Counted from the first letter of the stretch, positions 7,677 to 16,338 are shown. The stretch is DNA of 40,130 bases from Flavobacterium collinsii (GCF_902804485.1 NZ_CADCST010000087.1:1-40130), one strand, 5' to 3'. A program made the numbers and translations. The notes: generated by a model not told the origin, from the letters alone.

Positions 7677-8846
7677 TTATTTTCCTTTTCTTCTCTTACG
7701 CTCTGCTTTAATCATAGACAATTCGCGGCTTGTTTGCCCGGCAACCGAAGTGTTTTCTTCTGCACGACGAATTAGGTAAGGCATCACATCTTTTACAGGT
7801 CCAAATGGTAAATACTTCGCAACATTATAACCGTTCTCGGCTAAATTATAACTAATATTGTCACTCATTCCGTACAATTGCCCAAACCAGATTTTAGTAT
7901 CGTTTTTAGCAATTCCTTTCTCCTGCATCATTTCCATCAATTTATAAGAACTCAATTCATTGTGAGTTCCTGCAAAAATCGACATAATATCAAGGTGCTT
8001 TGCCATATAATGAACAGCAGCATCATAATTAATATCTGTAGCTTCTTTAGAGACACAAATTGGCGAAACATAATTCTTCTCTTCCGCACGTTTGTTTTCT
8101 TTCTCCATATAAGCACCACGAACCAATTTCATTCCAATAAAGAAACCTTCATTTTTAGCTACTTCATGCAATTTTTTCAAATAATCCAAACGATCCCAAC
8201 GATACATTTGTAAGGTATTAAAAACAATCGCTTTCTCCTTATTGTACTTGCGCATCATATCGGTAACCAAATCATCGGCTGCATCCTGCATCCAGCTTTC
8301 TTCACCGTCAATTAGTAAAGCAACATCTTTTCTGTGAGCTTCACTACAAACATGGTCAAAACGAGCTACTACTCTATCCCACTCTGCCTGTTCAGCCGGA
8401 GTCAATGTTTGTTTTTCTCCTAATTTCTCATACAATTCAAAACGCCCAAAACCTGTAGGCTTAAACACAGCAAACGGAATAGCCAAACGTTCTTTAGCAA
8501 ATTCAATGGTTTTTAACGTCATTTCTAAAGCAGCATCGAACTGCTCCTCCTCTTCTTTTCCTTCAACTGAATAATCCAACACTGATGAAACACCTTTAGT
8601 AAACATCTTATCAACCACTGTAATACAATCGTCTTCGTTTACACCACCACAAAAATGGTCAAAAACAGTTGCACGAATCAATCCTTCTACCGGAAGATTT
8701 GCTTTAATAGCAAAATTGGTAACAGCAGTTCCTATCCTCACTAAGGGTTGGCTGTCGATCATTTTAAAAAGAAAATAAGCTCTATCAAGTTCCGTATCAC
8801 TTTTTAGTGAAAATGCAACCTGAGTGTTATCAAATATTTTTTCCAT
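7677..8846 (-). CDS. Proline dehydrogenase
   Basis: FAD-dependent proline dehydrogenase oxidising L-proline to pyrroline-5-carboxylate, with electrons passed to the quinone pool. Here it is a single-function enzyme (389 residues), not fused to P5C dehydrogenase as in PutA. Visible PRODH motifs are the VFKPTGFGR strand, LIDGEESW, MKLVRGAYMEKE (flavin and substrate Lys/Arg), GTHNELSS and the C-terminal YLIRRAEENTS with the paired substrate arginines. The frame opens 29 codons further upstream. I chose the ATG at 8846 because MEKIFDNTQVAF is the typical N-terminus and a TATATTTG box (8865-8872) lies just upstream of it, inside the longer frame. It is divergent from aroB. Confidence 0.93.
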   Translation of the reverse strand: MEKIFDNTQVAFSLKSDTELDRAYFLFKMIDSQPLVRIGTAVTNFAIKANLPVEGLIRATVFDHFCGGVNEDDCITVVDKMFTKGVSSVLDYSVEGKEEEEQFDAALEMTLKTIEFAKERLAIPFAVFKPTGFGRFELYEKLGEKQTLTPAEQAEWDRVVARFDHVCSEAHRKDVALLIDGEESWMQDAADDLVTDMMRKYNKEKAIVFNTLQMYRWDRLDYLKKLHEVAKNEGFFIGMKLVRGAYMEKENKRAEEKNYVSPICVSKEATDINYDAAVHYMAKHLDIMSIFAGTHNELSSYKLMEMMQEKGIAKNDTKIWFGQLYGMSDNISYNLAENGYNVAKYLPFGPVKDVMPYLIRRAEENTSVAGQTSRELSMIKAERKRRKGK

Positions 8847-8864
8847 TAAGGTCAGTTTTTTATG

Positions 8865-8872
8865 CAAATATA
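8865..8872 (-). promoter_or_regulatory. -7 box of the proline dehydrogenase promoter
   Basis: TATATTTG on the minus strand, 18 nt upstream of the ATG at 8846. It fits TAnnTTTG; no clear TTG at the right distance. It decides in favour of the shorter start. Confidence 0.5.
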
Positions 8873-9116
8873 GATAGAGTTTTGAATATTCTTCACTAAT
8901 CACTACCCAATTTTTCAATATCAACAACAACATTGTTACAATTCTATAAATTATAATGTAAGAGTTTGCTTCATCGTGCTTTTTTTGAAAGAAAATTCAA
9001 AAGAAACACCTTATACCTTATATAGAATGATTCGTTTTAAAACAAATTAGAGCAGAAGTTTGAATATTATTTAGTGAAAAATGCCTTATTTTGCGGTTTC
9101 AATTAACGACAGATCT

Positions 9117-10184
9117 ATGCAATCCATTCAAGCCAATAATTATCTCGTGCATTTTAACCAAACTGCATACGAAGCTTTAAATAATCACTTAAAAGAAAAT
9201 AAATATTCTAACTTGTTTATTATAGTCGATAATCAAACCAATGAGTATTGTTTACCAAAGTTCCTTCCTTTACTTGAAACTGATCTGACAATAGAAATTA
9301 TTGAATTTGAAGCCGGAGAAATTAATAAAAATATCGAAACCTGTATAGAAGTTTGGAAAGTACTTACAGAGCTTGGTGCCGACAGGAAATCACTTGTTAT
9401 TAATCTTGGTGGCGGTGTTGTAACCGACTTAGGAGGTTTTGTAGCTTCGACTTTTAAACGCGGAGTTGATTTTATCAATATCCCAACAACCTTGCTATCT
9501 ATGGTCGACGCTTCTGTTGGAGGGAAAACCGGAGTAGATTTAGGAAATTTAAAAAACCAAATTGGCGTAATTAACGTACCTCAAATGGTATTAATTGACA
9601 CGCAATATCTTGAAACATTACCACAAAGCGAAATGCGTTCCGGTCTGGCCGAAATGTTGAAACACGGTTTGATTTACGATTCTGCCTACTGGAAACAGTT
9701 TTTAGATTTAAATGCAATTGATTATGCCGATTTTGACGAGTTGATTTACCGCTCTGTTGAAATTAAAAATGACATTGTAATTCAGGATCCAACTGAAAAA
9801 AACATTCGTAAAGCATTGAACTTTGGACACACCTTAGGACATGCTATAGAAAGTTACTTTTTAGAAAGCGAAAGCAAAACGACACTATTACACGGTGAAG
9901 CTATTGCCATTGGAATGATTCTGGAAAGCTATATTTCATTACAAAAAGACTTAATTACGGCAGTAGAATACGCCGAAATTAAAACCGCTCTTAAAAGCAT
10001 TTACGACGACGTAAAGATTGAAGAAAATGATATTGATCCGATCCTTGAATTGCTTATTCACGACAAAAAAAATGAATACGGTTTAATTCAATTTGCATTA
10101 ATCGAAGGAATCGGAAAAATAAAAATTAACCAATCGGTTGAAAATAAATTGATTCTAGACGCGTTTCAGGATTATAAATCTTAA
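9117..10184 (+). CDS. aroB: 3-dehydroquinate synthase
   Basis: Second step of the shikimate pathway: converts DAHP to 3-dehydroquinate with NAD+ and a divalent metal. Visible motifs are GGGVVTDLGGFVAST (NAD site), TTLLSMVDASVGGKTGVD, the metal-ligand segments LAEMLKHGLI, LNFGHTLGHAIE and LLHGEAIAIGM. The frame is open back to an ATG at 9081, but I prefer the ATG at 9117 (MQSIQANNYLVHF), which is the N-terminus I know from flavobacterial AroB; that gives 355 residues, close to the family norm. A near-consensus TTATTTTG lies at about 9086-9093, inside the longer frame. The product chorismate also feeds the menaquinone genes found at 34400-39957. Confidence 0.93.
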   Translation: MQSIQANNYLVHFNQTAYEALNNHLKENKYSNLFIIVDNQTNEYCLPKFLPLLETDLTIEIIEFEAGEINKNIETCIEVWKVLTELGADRKSLVINLGGGVVTDLGGFVASTFKRGVDFINIPTTLLSMVDASVGGKTGVDLGNLKNQIGVINVPQMVLIDTQYLETLPQSEMRSGLAEMLKHGLIYDSAYWKQFLDLNAIDYADFDELIYRSVEIKNDIVIQDPTEKNIRKALNFGHTLGHAIESYFLESESKTTLLHGEAIAIGMILESYISLQKDLITAVEYAEIKTALKSIYDDVKIEENDIDPILELLIHDKKNEYGLIQFALIEGIGKIKINQSVENKLILDAFQDYKS

Positions 10185-10229
10185 ACTTTTTTTAATAAAA
10201 AAGCTTTGCTTTAGGTATATATTATTTTT

Positions 10230-10237
10230 TACATTTG
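10230..10237 (+). promoter_or_regulatory. Promoter -7 box upstream of the small ORF and speA
   Basis: TACATTTG is a perfect TAnnTTTG element. A TTG (10206-10208 region) lies 21 nt upstream. The box ends 5 nt before the ATG at 10243, so transcription would start at or beside that ATG: either a leaderless small mRNA or the beginning of a roughly 240-nt leader for speA. Confidence 0.6.
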
Positions 10238-10242
10238 CCACG

Positions 10243-10422
10243 ATGAAAACAAACAGTAAACAAAGACATTTTAACTCTTATAGAAACCGCCTCAATAGTT
10301 CCTTATTAAGGATGTTGAATCGTTTTTATAATAGTAAAAGTCCGTTTTGTTTTGATGTTTTTTTGTGCTCAAAAGCAGAACACGAAAAACTGCAAATTGT
10401 ATTTGCTAATATTAGGGTTTGA
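10243..10422 (+). CDS. Candidate 59-residue basic protein or speA leader ORF
   Basis: ATG at 10243 opens a 59-codon frame ending TGA at 10420-10422. The product starts MKTNSKQRHFNSYRNRLNSS and ends LQIVFANIRV. It is basic and arginine-rich at the N-terminus (Arg at 8, 14, 16, 23, 27), with a Phe/Cys-rich middle. Codon use looks like the neighbours. A perfect TACATTTG box ends 5 nt before the ATG. It fills the otherwise empty 299-bp gap between aroB and speA and stops 61 bp before the speA start. I do not recognise the family. It could be a real small protein, a regulatory leader peptide, or chance coding within a leader RNA of speA. Confidence 0.45.
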   Translation: MKTNSKQRHFNSYRNRLNSSLLRMLNRFYNSKSPFCFDVFLCSKAEHEKLQIVFANIRV

Positions 10423-10483
10423 ATCTTAGATTGAACATTTGTCATCTAAAATTAAAAATCACACTCTTAATATTAAAAAATAA

Positions 10484-11887
10484 ATGAATACAAAATATTC
10501 TGATCTAATCAATCAAACTTATTACTTTCCACAAGCGGAATTCAAATTAAACAAAGATAACCTTCAATTTCACAACATCGATTTGATGAAATTGGTAGAG
10601 CAATATGGTACGCCATTAAAGTTTACATATTTACCGCAGATTTCAGAGAACATCAATAAGGCAAAAGCCTGGTTCAGAAAATCAATGGAAAAGAATAAGT
10701 ATGATGCAAAGTACTACTATTGTTATTGCACAAAAAGCTCTCATTTTGAATACATTATGAATGAAGCTTTTAAAAACAACATTCATATCGAAACATCATC
10801 AGCTTTTGATGTTAATATTGTAGAAAATTTACTTGAAAATGGTAAAATCAACAAAAGCACTTATGTAATCTGCAACGGTTTCAAAAGAGACGAATACATT
10901 ACAAATATTGCAAGATTAATCAACAGCGGACATAAAAACACAATCCCGATTATTGACAACTATGAAGAACTAGACTTACTTCAGTCAGAAATCAAAGGAA
11001 AATTCAAAATTGGAATTCGTATTGCAGCAGAAGAGGAACCTAAATTCGAGTTCTATACTTCAAGATTAGGAATTGGATATAAAAACATTGTTTCGTTCTA
11101 TAAAAAACAAATTCAGGAAAATGATAAACTGGAGCTTAAAATGCTTCACTTTTTTATCAATACCGGAATAAACGATACTTCATATTACTGGAATGAGTTG
11201 GTAAAATGTATCAAAGTATACATTGCACTTAAAAAGGAATGCCCTACCCTTGACGGATTAAACATTGGAGGTGGCTTCCCGATTAAAAACTCTCTTGCCT
11301 TTGAATATGACTATCAGTACATGATTGATGAAATTATCAATCAGATTAAAATTGCATGTGATGAAGCCGAAGTAGATGTACCTAATATCTTTACAGAATT
11401 TGGATCTTTTACAGTAGGCGAAAGCGGTGGCGCTATCTATCAGATTTTGTATCAAAAACAACAAAATGACAGAGAAAAATGGAATATGATTGATTCGTCA
11501 TTCATTACCACTTTGCCGGATACTTGGGCAATAAACAAACGTTTTATCATGCTGGCAGTAAATCGCTGGAACGATACTTACGAGCGGGTTTTATTAGGCG
11601 GCTTGACTTGTGATAGTGACGATTATTACAACTCAGAGCAAAATATGAACGCTATTTACTTACCTAAATACAACAAAGAAAAGCCATTATATATCGGTTT
11701 CTTTAATACTGGTGCGTATCAGGAAACTATCGGAGGATATGGCGGTTTACACCACTGCTTGATTCCACAACCTAAACATATCTTAATAGATCGTGACGAA
11801 AACGGCATTTTAGCCACAGAAGTTTTCTCAGAACAGCAAACTTCTGACGATGTGTTAAAGATTTTAGGATATACTAAAAAAGTATAA
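10484..11887 (+). CDS. speA: Arginine decarboxylase, PLP-dependent (fold III)
   Basis: Decarboxylates arginine to agmatine, the entry to polyamines in Bacteroidota. At 467 residues it is the compact alanine-racemase-fold type, shorter than the roughly 630-residue E. coli SpeA. Motifs are the PLP lysine in YYCYCTKSSHF (Lys84), glycine-rich LNIGGGFPI, the EFGSFTVGESGG phosphate-binding region, and LLGGLTCDSDDYY with the active-site cysteine and aspartate. The assignment to arginine rather than diaminopimelate or carboxynorspermidine rests on resemblance to flavobacterial annotations and on the polyamine-type neighbour at 11994. Its upstream gap holds the candidate ORF or leader at 10243-10422. 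Confidence 0.85.
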   Translation: MNTKYSDLINQTYYFPQAEFKLNKDNLQFHNIDLMKLVEQYGTPLKFTYLPQISENINKAKAWFRKSMEKNKYDAKYYYCYCTKSSHFEYIMNEAFKNNIHIETSSAFDVNIVENLLENGKINKSTYVICNGFKRDEYITNIARLINSGHKNTIPIIDNYEELDLLQSEIKGKFKIGIRIAAEEEPKFEFYTSRLGIGYKNIVSFYKKQIQENDKLELKMLHFFINTGINDTSYYWNELVKCIKVYIALKKECPTLDGLNIGGGFPIKNSLAFEYDYQYMIDEIINQIKIACDEAEVDVPNIFTEFGSFTVGESGGAIYQILYQKQQNDREKWNMIDSSFITTLPDTWAINKRFIMLAVNRWNDTYERVLLGGLTCDSDDYYNSEQNMNAIYLPKYNKEKPLYIGFFNTGAYQETIGGYGGLHHCLIPQPKHILIDRDENGILATEVFSEQQTSDDVLKILGYTKKV

Positions 11888-11993
11888 AAAAAAACCTGCC
11901 AAATAAAAGTTAATAAATATAAAATTATTAATTTGCAGTATCACTAAAAGGTTAAACTTTTAATTCAAAAAAAAAATAAAAAAACAGGAACAA

Positions 11994-12962
11994 ATGAAAG
12001 GACCAATCAGTCAGTTTATTGAAAAACATTATTTACACTTCAACTCTGCCTCTTTAGTAGATGCTGCAAAAGCATACGAACAACAATTGGCAAACGGAGC
12101 TAAAATGATGGTAAGTATGGCTGGCGCTATGAGTACAGCAGAAATTGGTAAAATTTTTGCCGAAATTATTAGACAAGATAAAGTACAAATTATTTCTTGT
12201 ACTGGAGCCAATCTAGAAGAAGACATCATGAATTTAGTTGCACACTCTCACTACGAAAGAGTGCCAAACTATCGTGATTTAACACCTGAAGACGAATGGG
12301 CTTTATTAGAAAGAGGATTAAACCGTGTTACTGACACTTGTATCCCTGAACATGAAGCATTCCGTCGTTTACAAAAACACATTTACAAAATCTGGAAAGA
12401 TGCTGATGATAAAGGAGAACGCTATTTTCCTCATGAATTCATGTACAAAATGTTGTTATCAGGTGTTTTAGAAGAATATTATGAAATTGATTTAAAAGAC
12501 AGCTGGATGTATGCCGCTGCCGAGAAAAATTTACCTATCATTGTTCCGGGTTGGGAAGACAGTACAATGGGAAATATCTTTGCTTCATACGTAATCAAAG
12601 GCGAATTAAAAGCCTCTACTATGAAATCAGGAATTGAGTACATGACTTTCCTTGCAGACTGGTATCCAAAAAATAGTACTAACGGAATTGGATTCTTCCA
12701 AATTGGTGGTGGTATTGCAGGAGATTTTCCTATTTGCGTGGTACCAATGTTGTACCAGGATATGGAAATGCACGATGTTCCTTTCTGGAGCTATTTCTGC
12801 CAAATTTCAGATTCGACAACTAGTTACGGTTCATATTCCGGAGCAGTTCCAAACGAAAAAATCACTTGGGGTAAATTAGACATTAAAACCCCTAAATTTA
12901 TTATTGAGTCGGATGCTACAATTGTTGCTCCATTAATTTTTGCTTATTTATTAGATTTATAG
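11994..12962 (+). CDS. Deoxyhypusine-synthase-like protein (polyamine transferase)
   Basis: A 322-residue member of the deoxyhypusine synthase family. Bacteria lack eIF5A, so such homologues transfer an aminobutyl or similar group between small amines (homospermidine-synthase-like activity is known for the family). The NAD-dependent fold is seen in GAKMMVSMAGAMSTAEIG, ISCTGANLEEDIMNLVAH, IIVPGWEDSTMGN and FFQIGGGIAGDFPIC. The catalytic lysine of the family is kept in KITWGKLDI (Lys294). It lies 106 bp behind arginine decarboxylase with a weak TTAATTTG box at 11928-11935, and 7 bp before the acidic protein gene. No agmatinase gene lies between it and speA, so agmatine itself might be a substrate; that is inference. 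Confidence 0.88.
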   Translation: MKGPISQFIEKHYLHFNSASLVDAAKAYEQQLANGAKMMVSMAGAMSTAEIGKIFAEIIRQDKVQIISCTGANLEEDIMNLVAHSHYERVPNYRDLTPEDEWALLERGLNRVTDTCIPEHEAFRRLQKHIYKIWKDADDKGERYFPHEFMYKMLLSGVLEEYYEIDLKDSWMYAAAEKNLPIIVPGWEDSTMGNIFASYVIKGELKASTMKSGIEYMTFLADWYPKNSTNGIGFFQIGGGIAGDFPICVVPMLYQDMEMHDVPFWSYFCQISDSTTSYGSYSGAVPNEKITWGKLDIKTPKFIIESDATIVAPLIFAYLLDL

Positions 12963-12969
12963 GATATTT

Positions 12970-13374
12970 ATGAAAAGAGTTATAGTAGACTACGCTAAAC
13001 TTACCAACGAAATTTTAAACCTTTTGGTAGAGAAATTTCCTGATGGTTATGATGATTCGGATGTAATCCGTTTTAGAAATGCTAAAAACGAATTAGTCGA
13101 AGCCGTTGAAGTCCGTACTGAAGACACTATTTATTTGGTAAAAATTAGTACTAAACTTGCAGACCGAATCGAAAATTATGATGAAGATGATGATATCGAC
13201 GTAGACGTAGATACAATCGAACCTGTTAAGGGTCTTGATCTTGATGACGATATTGACGATGACGACGATGACGACAATCAGGACAAACCAGATGTTGACG
13301 GTGGAGATGACGAAGACGATGACGAAGACAAAGAAGATATTGCTGACGATGAAGACGATGAAGACGAAGATTAA
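12970..13374 (+). CDS. Small protein with extremely acidic tail
   Basis: A 134-residue protein with two parts. Residues 1-65 form a compact alpha/beta segment (MKRVIVDYAKLTNEILNLLV ... TIYLVKISTKLADRI). From residue 68 on it is almost only Asp and Glu with long D runs and no further hydrophobic core. Homologues in Flavobacteriia are often labelled DNA primase, for which I see no motif. The acidic tail could mimic nucleic acid or bind cations or basic proteins. It begins 7 bp after the DHS-like gene, so it is co-transcribed with it, and a terminator follows at 13392-13426. Function unknown. Confidence 0.8.
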   Translation: MKRVIVDYAKLTNEILNLLVEKFPDGYDDSDVIRFRNAKNELVEAVEVRTEDTIYLVKISTKLADRIENYDEDDDIDVDVDTIEPVKGLDLDDDIDDDDDDDNQDKPDVDGGDDEDDDEDKEDIADDEDDEDED

Positions 13375-13391
13375 GCAATCTTTTTCAAAAT

Positions 13392-13426
13392 AAAAAAAAG
13401 GAACTCTATTCGGGTTCCTTTTTTTT
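13392..13426 (+). terminator. Terminator of the speA-DHS-acidic protein block
   Basis: AAAAAAAAGGAAC (from 13392) faces GTTCCTTTTTTTT (to 13426) with a short loop, followed by a T run, 17 bp behind the stop at 13374. Confidence 0.8.
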
Positions 13427-13466
13427 ATTATTCATGATCACTGTATAAAAAATAAGAAAAATACTA

Positions 13467-13474
13467 TATATTTG
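13467..13474 (+). promoter_or_regulatory. -7 box of the recQ promoter
   Basis: TATATTTG, a perfect TAnnTTTG element, 32 nt before the recQ ATG. No TTG at the usual distance. Confidence 0.5.
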
Positions 13475-13506
13475 TTTTTTATTCTTTCTCTATAATAGCC
13501 AACACC

Positions 13507-15615
13507 ATGACCTCAGAAATTCTACACGCCAAACTAAAGGAAAATTTTGGATTTGAAAAATTCAGACCCAATCAGGAAACCATCATTAATACCATACTTT
13601 CCGGTCAGGACACTTTAGCTATTATGCCTACAGGTGGAGGAAAGTCAATCTGCTTTCAACTACCGGCTTTAGTCCTACCCGGAATCACAATTGTAATTTC
13701 TCCTTTGATTGCTTTAATGAAAGACCAGGTAGACAGCTTAAAAACAAATGGCATTAATGCTTGTTACATCAACAGCAGTCAAACCAGTCAGGAACAGCAA
13801 TTTTATATTGACAATTTAAAATCAAATGCTTTCAAATTAGTCTACATTGCTCCGGAAAGCTTATCTTATCTGGATGTTGTTTTCAACGAACTGACCATCA
13901 GCTTAATTGCAATTGACGAAGCGCATTGTATTTCTTCCTGGGGCCATGACTTTCGTCCGGCTTATACCAATTTAGGATATTTAAAGAGCCGCTTCCCTTC
14001 TACTCCAGTCCTGGCTTTAACTGCCACTGCCGACAAAGCGACCCGAACTGATATCACTAAGCAACTAAAACTAAGAAACCCAAAAACATTCGTAGCCTCG
14101 TTTGACCGAAAAAATCTAAGCCTGGAAGTACGCCCGGCACTTGACAGGGTAAAACAAATTATTGATTTCATCGAGAAGAAACCCAATGAATCTGGAATTG
14201 TTTACTGCTTAAGCCGAAAAACCACAGAGGAACTGGCTGACAAATTAAAGAAAAACGGAATTACTGCCAAAGCATACCACGCCGGACTCGATAATAAAGT
14301 CAGAGCAAAAACTCAGGATGAATTTATCAATGACGACTGTCAGGTAGTTTGCGCTACCATAGCCTTTGGTATGGGAATTGACAAATCCAATGTTCGATGG
14401 GTTATTCACTATAATTTACCAAAAAACATCGAGGGTTATTATCAGGAAATTGGTCGTGCCGGTCGGGACGGATTATCAGCTGAAACCGTTTTGTTCGAAA
14501 GCTATGCCGATGTAATTCAACTTCAAAAATTTGCCTCCGAAGGATTGAACTCCGATGTACAGCTGGCCAAATTAGAAAGAATGAAACAGTACGCCGATGC
14601 CTTAAGCTGTCGCCGAAAAATTCTACTTTCGTATTTTGGCGAACTGGTAAAAGAAAATTGTGGCAATTGCGATATCTGCAAAAATCCTCCCACTTTTTTT
14701 GACGGTACCATTCTAGCACAAAAAGCATTGTCGGCAATTGCCCGTTTACAGCAATCTGAGCCATTGGCCGTAATTGTCGATTTTTTAAGAGGCTCGAGAA
14801 ACGCGTATATCTACGAAAAAAATTATCAAAGCTTAAAAACGTACGGAATCGGAGCTGACATTTCGTGGTACGACTGGAATCAATACTTAATTCAGTTAAT
14901 TAATCTGGGATATCTTGAAATTGCCTTTCATCAGCACAATAAAATTTTACTAACCTCTTTCGCAAAAAAAGTACTGTTTGAAGGAGAAAAAGTAAAACTG
15001 AATACGGTGATTAAAAAAGCAATTGATAAAAACGAAATCGCAGCAACCAAAACAAAAACAGCCAAAAATTCTCTTTTTGAAATTCTTCGAAAATTGCGCT
15101 ACGAAATTGCCCAGGAAGAAGAAGTACCGGCTTACGTTATTTTCAGTGATGCCGCTTTGAGACAAATGGAAACATTACGACCAATGAGCGATGAAGAATT
15201 TCTCGCCGTCGATGGTGTCGGAAATGCTAAACTTGAAAAATACGGTTCAGAATTTATAAACGCAATTATAGAATTTCAGAAAGCAAAAAAAACAAATACA
15301 AAAGTTAAAAAAGAAAGTAATACTTATAAGACTACTTTAGAACTTTTTAGAAATGGCGAAACTGTAACAGAAATTGCAGGAAAAAGAAATTTAGGATATA
15401 CCACAATTATATCCCACTTAGCCAAACTATATCTAGATGGTGAGGAGATCGATTTGAGTTCATTTGTAACAAACGACGAAGTCAAACAATTACACAAAGC
15501 TCAAATTGAATTGGAATATCCTTCTGCCTTAAAACCCTATTTTGATCATTTTGAAGAAAAAATGTCTTATGATAAAATTCGTTTAGGTCTTGCTATTGTG
15601 GAAAAAAATAAATAA
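13507..15615 (+). CDS. recQ: ATP-dependent DNA helicase RecQ
   Basis: A 3'-5' superfamily-2 helicase for recombination and replication-fork repair. In order: motif 0 FGFEKFRPNQ (14-23), Walker A PTGGGKS (41-47), DEAH box (137-140) with the aromatic-rich loop CISSWGHDFRP, the motif V/VI segment AFGMGIDKSNVRWVIHYNLP...YYQEIGRAGRDG, then the RQC zinc site with four cysteines (CRRKILLSYF...CGNCDIC, about 367-391), a winged helix, an HRDC-like segment (LRPMSDEEFLAVDGVGNAKLEKYG) and a C-terminal helix-turn-helix (TVTEIAGKRNLGYTTIISHL). At 702 residues it is longer than E. coli RecQ (about 610) because of that extra HTH, as in other Bacteroidota. Own promoter at 13467; terminator shared with the convergent dinB-like gene. 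Confidence 0.96.
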   Translation: MTSEILHAKLKENFGFEKFRPNQETIINTILSGQDTLAIMPTGGGKSICFQLPALVLPGITIVISPLIALMKDQVDSLKTNGINACYINSSQTSQEQQFYIDNLKSNAFKLVYIAPESLSYLDVVFNELTISLIAIDEAHCISSWGHDFRPAYTNLGYLKSRFPSTPVLALTATADKATRTDITKQLKLRNPKTFVASFDRKNLSLEVRPALDRVKQIIDFIEKKPNESGIVYCLSRKTTEELADKLKKNGITAKAYHAGLDNKVRAKTQDEFINDDCQVVCATIAFGMGIDKSNVRWVIHYNLPKNIEGYYQEIGRAGRDGLSAETVLFESYADVIQLQKFASEGLNSDVQLAKLERMKQYADALSCRRKILLSYFGELVKENCGNCDICKNPPTFFDGTILAQKALSAIARLQQSEPLAVIVDFLRGSRNAYIYEKNYQSLKTYGIGADISWYDWNQYLIQLINLGYLEIAFHQHNKILLTSFAKKVLFEGEKVKLNTVIKKAIDKNEIAATKTKTAKNSLFEILRKLRYEIAQEEEVPAYVIFSDAALRQMETLRPMSDEEFLAVDGVGNAKLEKYGSEFINAIIEFQKAKKTNTKVKKESNTYKTTLELFRNGETVTEIAGKRNLGYTTIISHLAKLYLDGEEIDLSSFVTNDEVKQLHKAQIELEYPSALKPYFDHFEEKMSYDKIRLGLAIVEKNK

Positions 15616-15628
15616 TATTCTCGTTTTA

Positions 15629-15693
15629 TTTCATTTCGACCGAAGGGGGAAATAATACAAACAAAACAAAAGTTCGTGAATTCGTGGTTACAA
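15629..15693. repeat. Decayed interspersed repeat fragments
   Basis: A half-copy of the TCATTTCGAC element (ATTTCATTTCGACCGAAGG) is followed by GTTCGTGAATTCGTGGTTA (15672-15690), a relative of the CACGAATTCACGAATT palindrome found at 31054-31210. The gap between recQ and the dinB-like gene otherwise holds only the terminator. Confidence 0.45.
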
Positions 15694-15755
15694 AAATTTA
15701 TCTCCCGAGCCCCCTCCATCGCGAAGAGAAAAAAATAGCTTAACTGAAAAAAAAA

Positions 15756-15793
15756 AAAAAAAATCCTGTGAAATTCAATTCCACAGGATTTTT
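15756..15793. terminator. Bidirectional terminator, recQ / dinB-like
   Basis: AAAATCCTGTG (15760-15770) pairs with CACAGGATTTT (15782-15792). On the minus strand it is followed by 17 T (the A run on the plus strand), on the plus strand by TTTTTG. Confidence 0.85.
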
Positions 15794-15810
15794 GTTATAC
15801 TAGAAAAACA

Positions 15811-16326
15811 CTACAAATATCTTTCTTCAAAAATTTTCTGATGGTGTTTTTGATGACCAATAATGACAAACCCCAAAGCACGAACAGAAATTTGAATATT
15901 TGAAGCTGTCCCGATTCTTTTAAGTTGATCTTCGGATAGACTCTTAAAAAACAACAAATTGGAATGTCTCAATGCAGACAATTCCGTCAACAAACTCTGA
16001 ATACTTCTACTATTTGAATCTGTACTGTTGGCATAATCATCTTCCTCAAAACTCGGTAAAGGCGTCAGATCATTTCTTGAAAATCGCAAAGCGCGATAAG
16101 CAAAAATTCGTTCACAATCCATAATATGCTGAATAATGTCTTTTATCGTCCATTTTCCTTCCGCATAGCGATAATCAAATTTATCCATTGGAATATTTTG
16201 CACAAATTTTATAAAGTCGTGCAATGAAATTTCCAGTTCTTCAAACAAATTTCCATTTCCGGATGCTTTAATGTAATTGGCATATAAGCCTGAATATTCA
16301 TTTTCTGTTAATAGGGCTGCGTTCAT
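15811..16326 (-). CDS. DinB-family (DinB_2) putative metal-dependent protein
   Basis: A 171-residue four-helix-bundle protein of the DinB/YfiT superfamily. The three metal-binding histidines expected of the fold are present: His67 in KDIIQHIMDCER, and His158 and His162 in IIGHQKHHQKIFEER near the C-terminus. Family members include thiol-dependent transferases (for example bacillithiol transferases such as BstA in Firmicutes), which would fit an organism that also has a YpdA-like reductase gene (31222), but the actual reaction is unknown. It starts 12 bp behind the stop of ppc on the same strand and shares its transcript. Confidence 0.85.
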   Translation of the reverse strand: MNAALLTENEYSGLYANYIKASGNGNLFEELEISLHDFIKFVQNIPMDKFDYRYAEGKWTIKDIIQHIMDCERIFAYRALRFSRNDLTPLPSFEEDDYANSTDSNSRSIQSLLTELSALRHSNLLFFKSLSEDQLKRIGTASNIQISVRALGFVIIGHQKHHQKIFEERYL

Positions 16327-16338
16327 TTTTTATAATTT

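Noticed and set aside
12970..13374. DNA primase
   Set aside because: A common annotation for this protein, but no zinc finger, TOPRIM or primase motif is visible in 134 residues.
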